Shown: piece after piece, positions 48,151 to 48,239 of the stretch
Layout: each line of letters starts with the position of its first letter
Position numbering within the stretch: position 1 is the first letter of the stretch
Assembly (NCBI GenBank): GCA_009778325.1
Contig: WRJZ01000033.1
Coordinates: forward strand, 1 to 48,239
Length of the DNA stretch: 48,239 nt
Direction: 5' to 3'
Source of the DNA: Candidatus Endomicrobium neocapritermitis
GTDB taxonomy: Bacteria > Elusimicrobiota > Endomicrobiia > Endomicrobiales > Endomicrobiaceae
Translations under genes and position numbers: made by a program
The notes under the pieces: generated by a model
Seen by the model: the letters and a program-made list of their open reading frames with translations, nothing else
Databases searched by the model: none
What the model was told of the DNA's origin: nothing

Positions 48151-48239
48151 GCAGGTCTTAAATCCTCTCTTTTGTCATTGCGAGAAAGGACAAAGTCCTG
48201 ACGTGGCAATCCGGCAGGTCTTAAATCCTCTCTTTTGTC
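48151..48239 (+). repeat. 63-bp tandem repeat with ATTGC...GCAAT hairpin, cut by the window end
   Basis: The first 26 bp (48151-48176) are repeated exactly at 48214-48239, giving a 63-bp period. The unit contains AGGAC-AAA-GTCCT (48187-48199) inside ATTGC (48177-48181) and GCAAT (48206-48210). The layout matches the CATTGCGAG...CGTGGCAATCC interspersed repeats seen in many bacteria. The array may continue beyond the window. Confidence 0.8.

Noticed and set aside
21320-48239. Insertion sequences, tRNAs or rRNAs in the spacers
   Set aside because: No transposase frame, cloverleaf or conserved RNA segment was seen. The spacers are explained by the inverted-repeat elements.

Overview
The window is AT-rich DNA (about 40% G+C by eye) from a Gram-negative-type bacterium. 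Evidence for this is the lipobox lipoproteins, a periplasmic Cu,Zn superoxide dismutase, an AsmA-type protein and no sporulation or Gram-positive wall genes. The gene mix, the very large multidomain ORF and the interspersed intergenic repeats fit Elusimicrobiota (Endomicrobium-like) or a related PVC/Omnitrophota-like lineage. This placement is inference; no rRNA or ribosomal marker lies in the window.

Layout. (1) 1-21318 is a single open frame that is already open at base 1, so it is the 3' part of a giant gene (at least 7105 aa here). It carries two C39-like cysteine peptidase domains near its visible ends, a beta-strand-rich region, a hydrophobic/coiled-coil middle and a SecA-like DEAD ATPase. 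(2) 21.3-25.4 kb is a small toxin-antitoxin/defence island: an MNT/HEPN pair bracketed by 119-bp direct repeats, a HipB/HipA pair and a YhcG-type PD-(D/E)XK nuclease. The three units share promoter-like border sequence. (3) 25.4-41 kb is a housekeeping and envelope segment: an alkyltransferase, AsmA, SodC, two lipoproteins, cardiolipin synthase, a GDT1-type transporter, a RecB-like Fe-S nuclease, a multidomain sensor kinase, RmuC, two paralogous membrane proteins and an RNase HI-like protein. (4) 41-45.5 kb is an acyl/acetyl metabolism cluster: XRE-cupin regulator, acyl-CoA synthetase, phosphate acetyltransferase and amidohydrolase. (5) 45.5-48.2 kb holds a second YhcG-type nuclease placed directly before threonine synthase, a DUF3467 protein and a 63-bp tandem repeat cut by the window end.

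Almost every intergenic space from 21 to 45.5 kb is filled by an inverted-repeat element. Many begin with a TAACGGCAA end, at or within the stop codon of the preceding gene, and finish near the Shine-Dalgarno of the next. Their arms are heptanucleotide blocks in register with the ACGGCAA end. The heptamer differs from locus to locus, while the two arms at one locus match each other (32/32 bases at one). Several carry the same internal core with the palindrome GTTTCGCC-WWW-GGCGAAAC. This element family and the giant C39/SecA-like protein are the two most notable things here.

Limits: all homology statements are from motif recognition, without database searches. No tRNA, rRNA, CRISPR array or intact transposase was seen.
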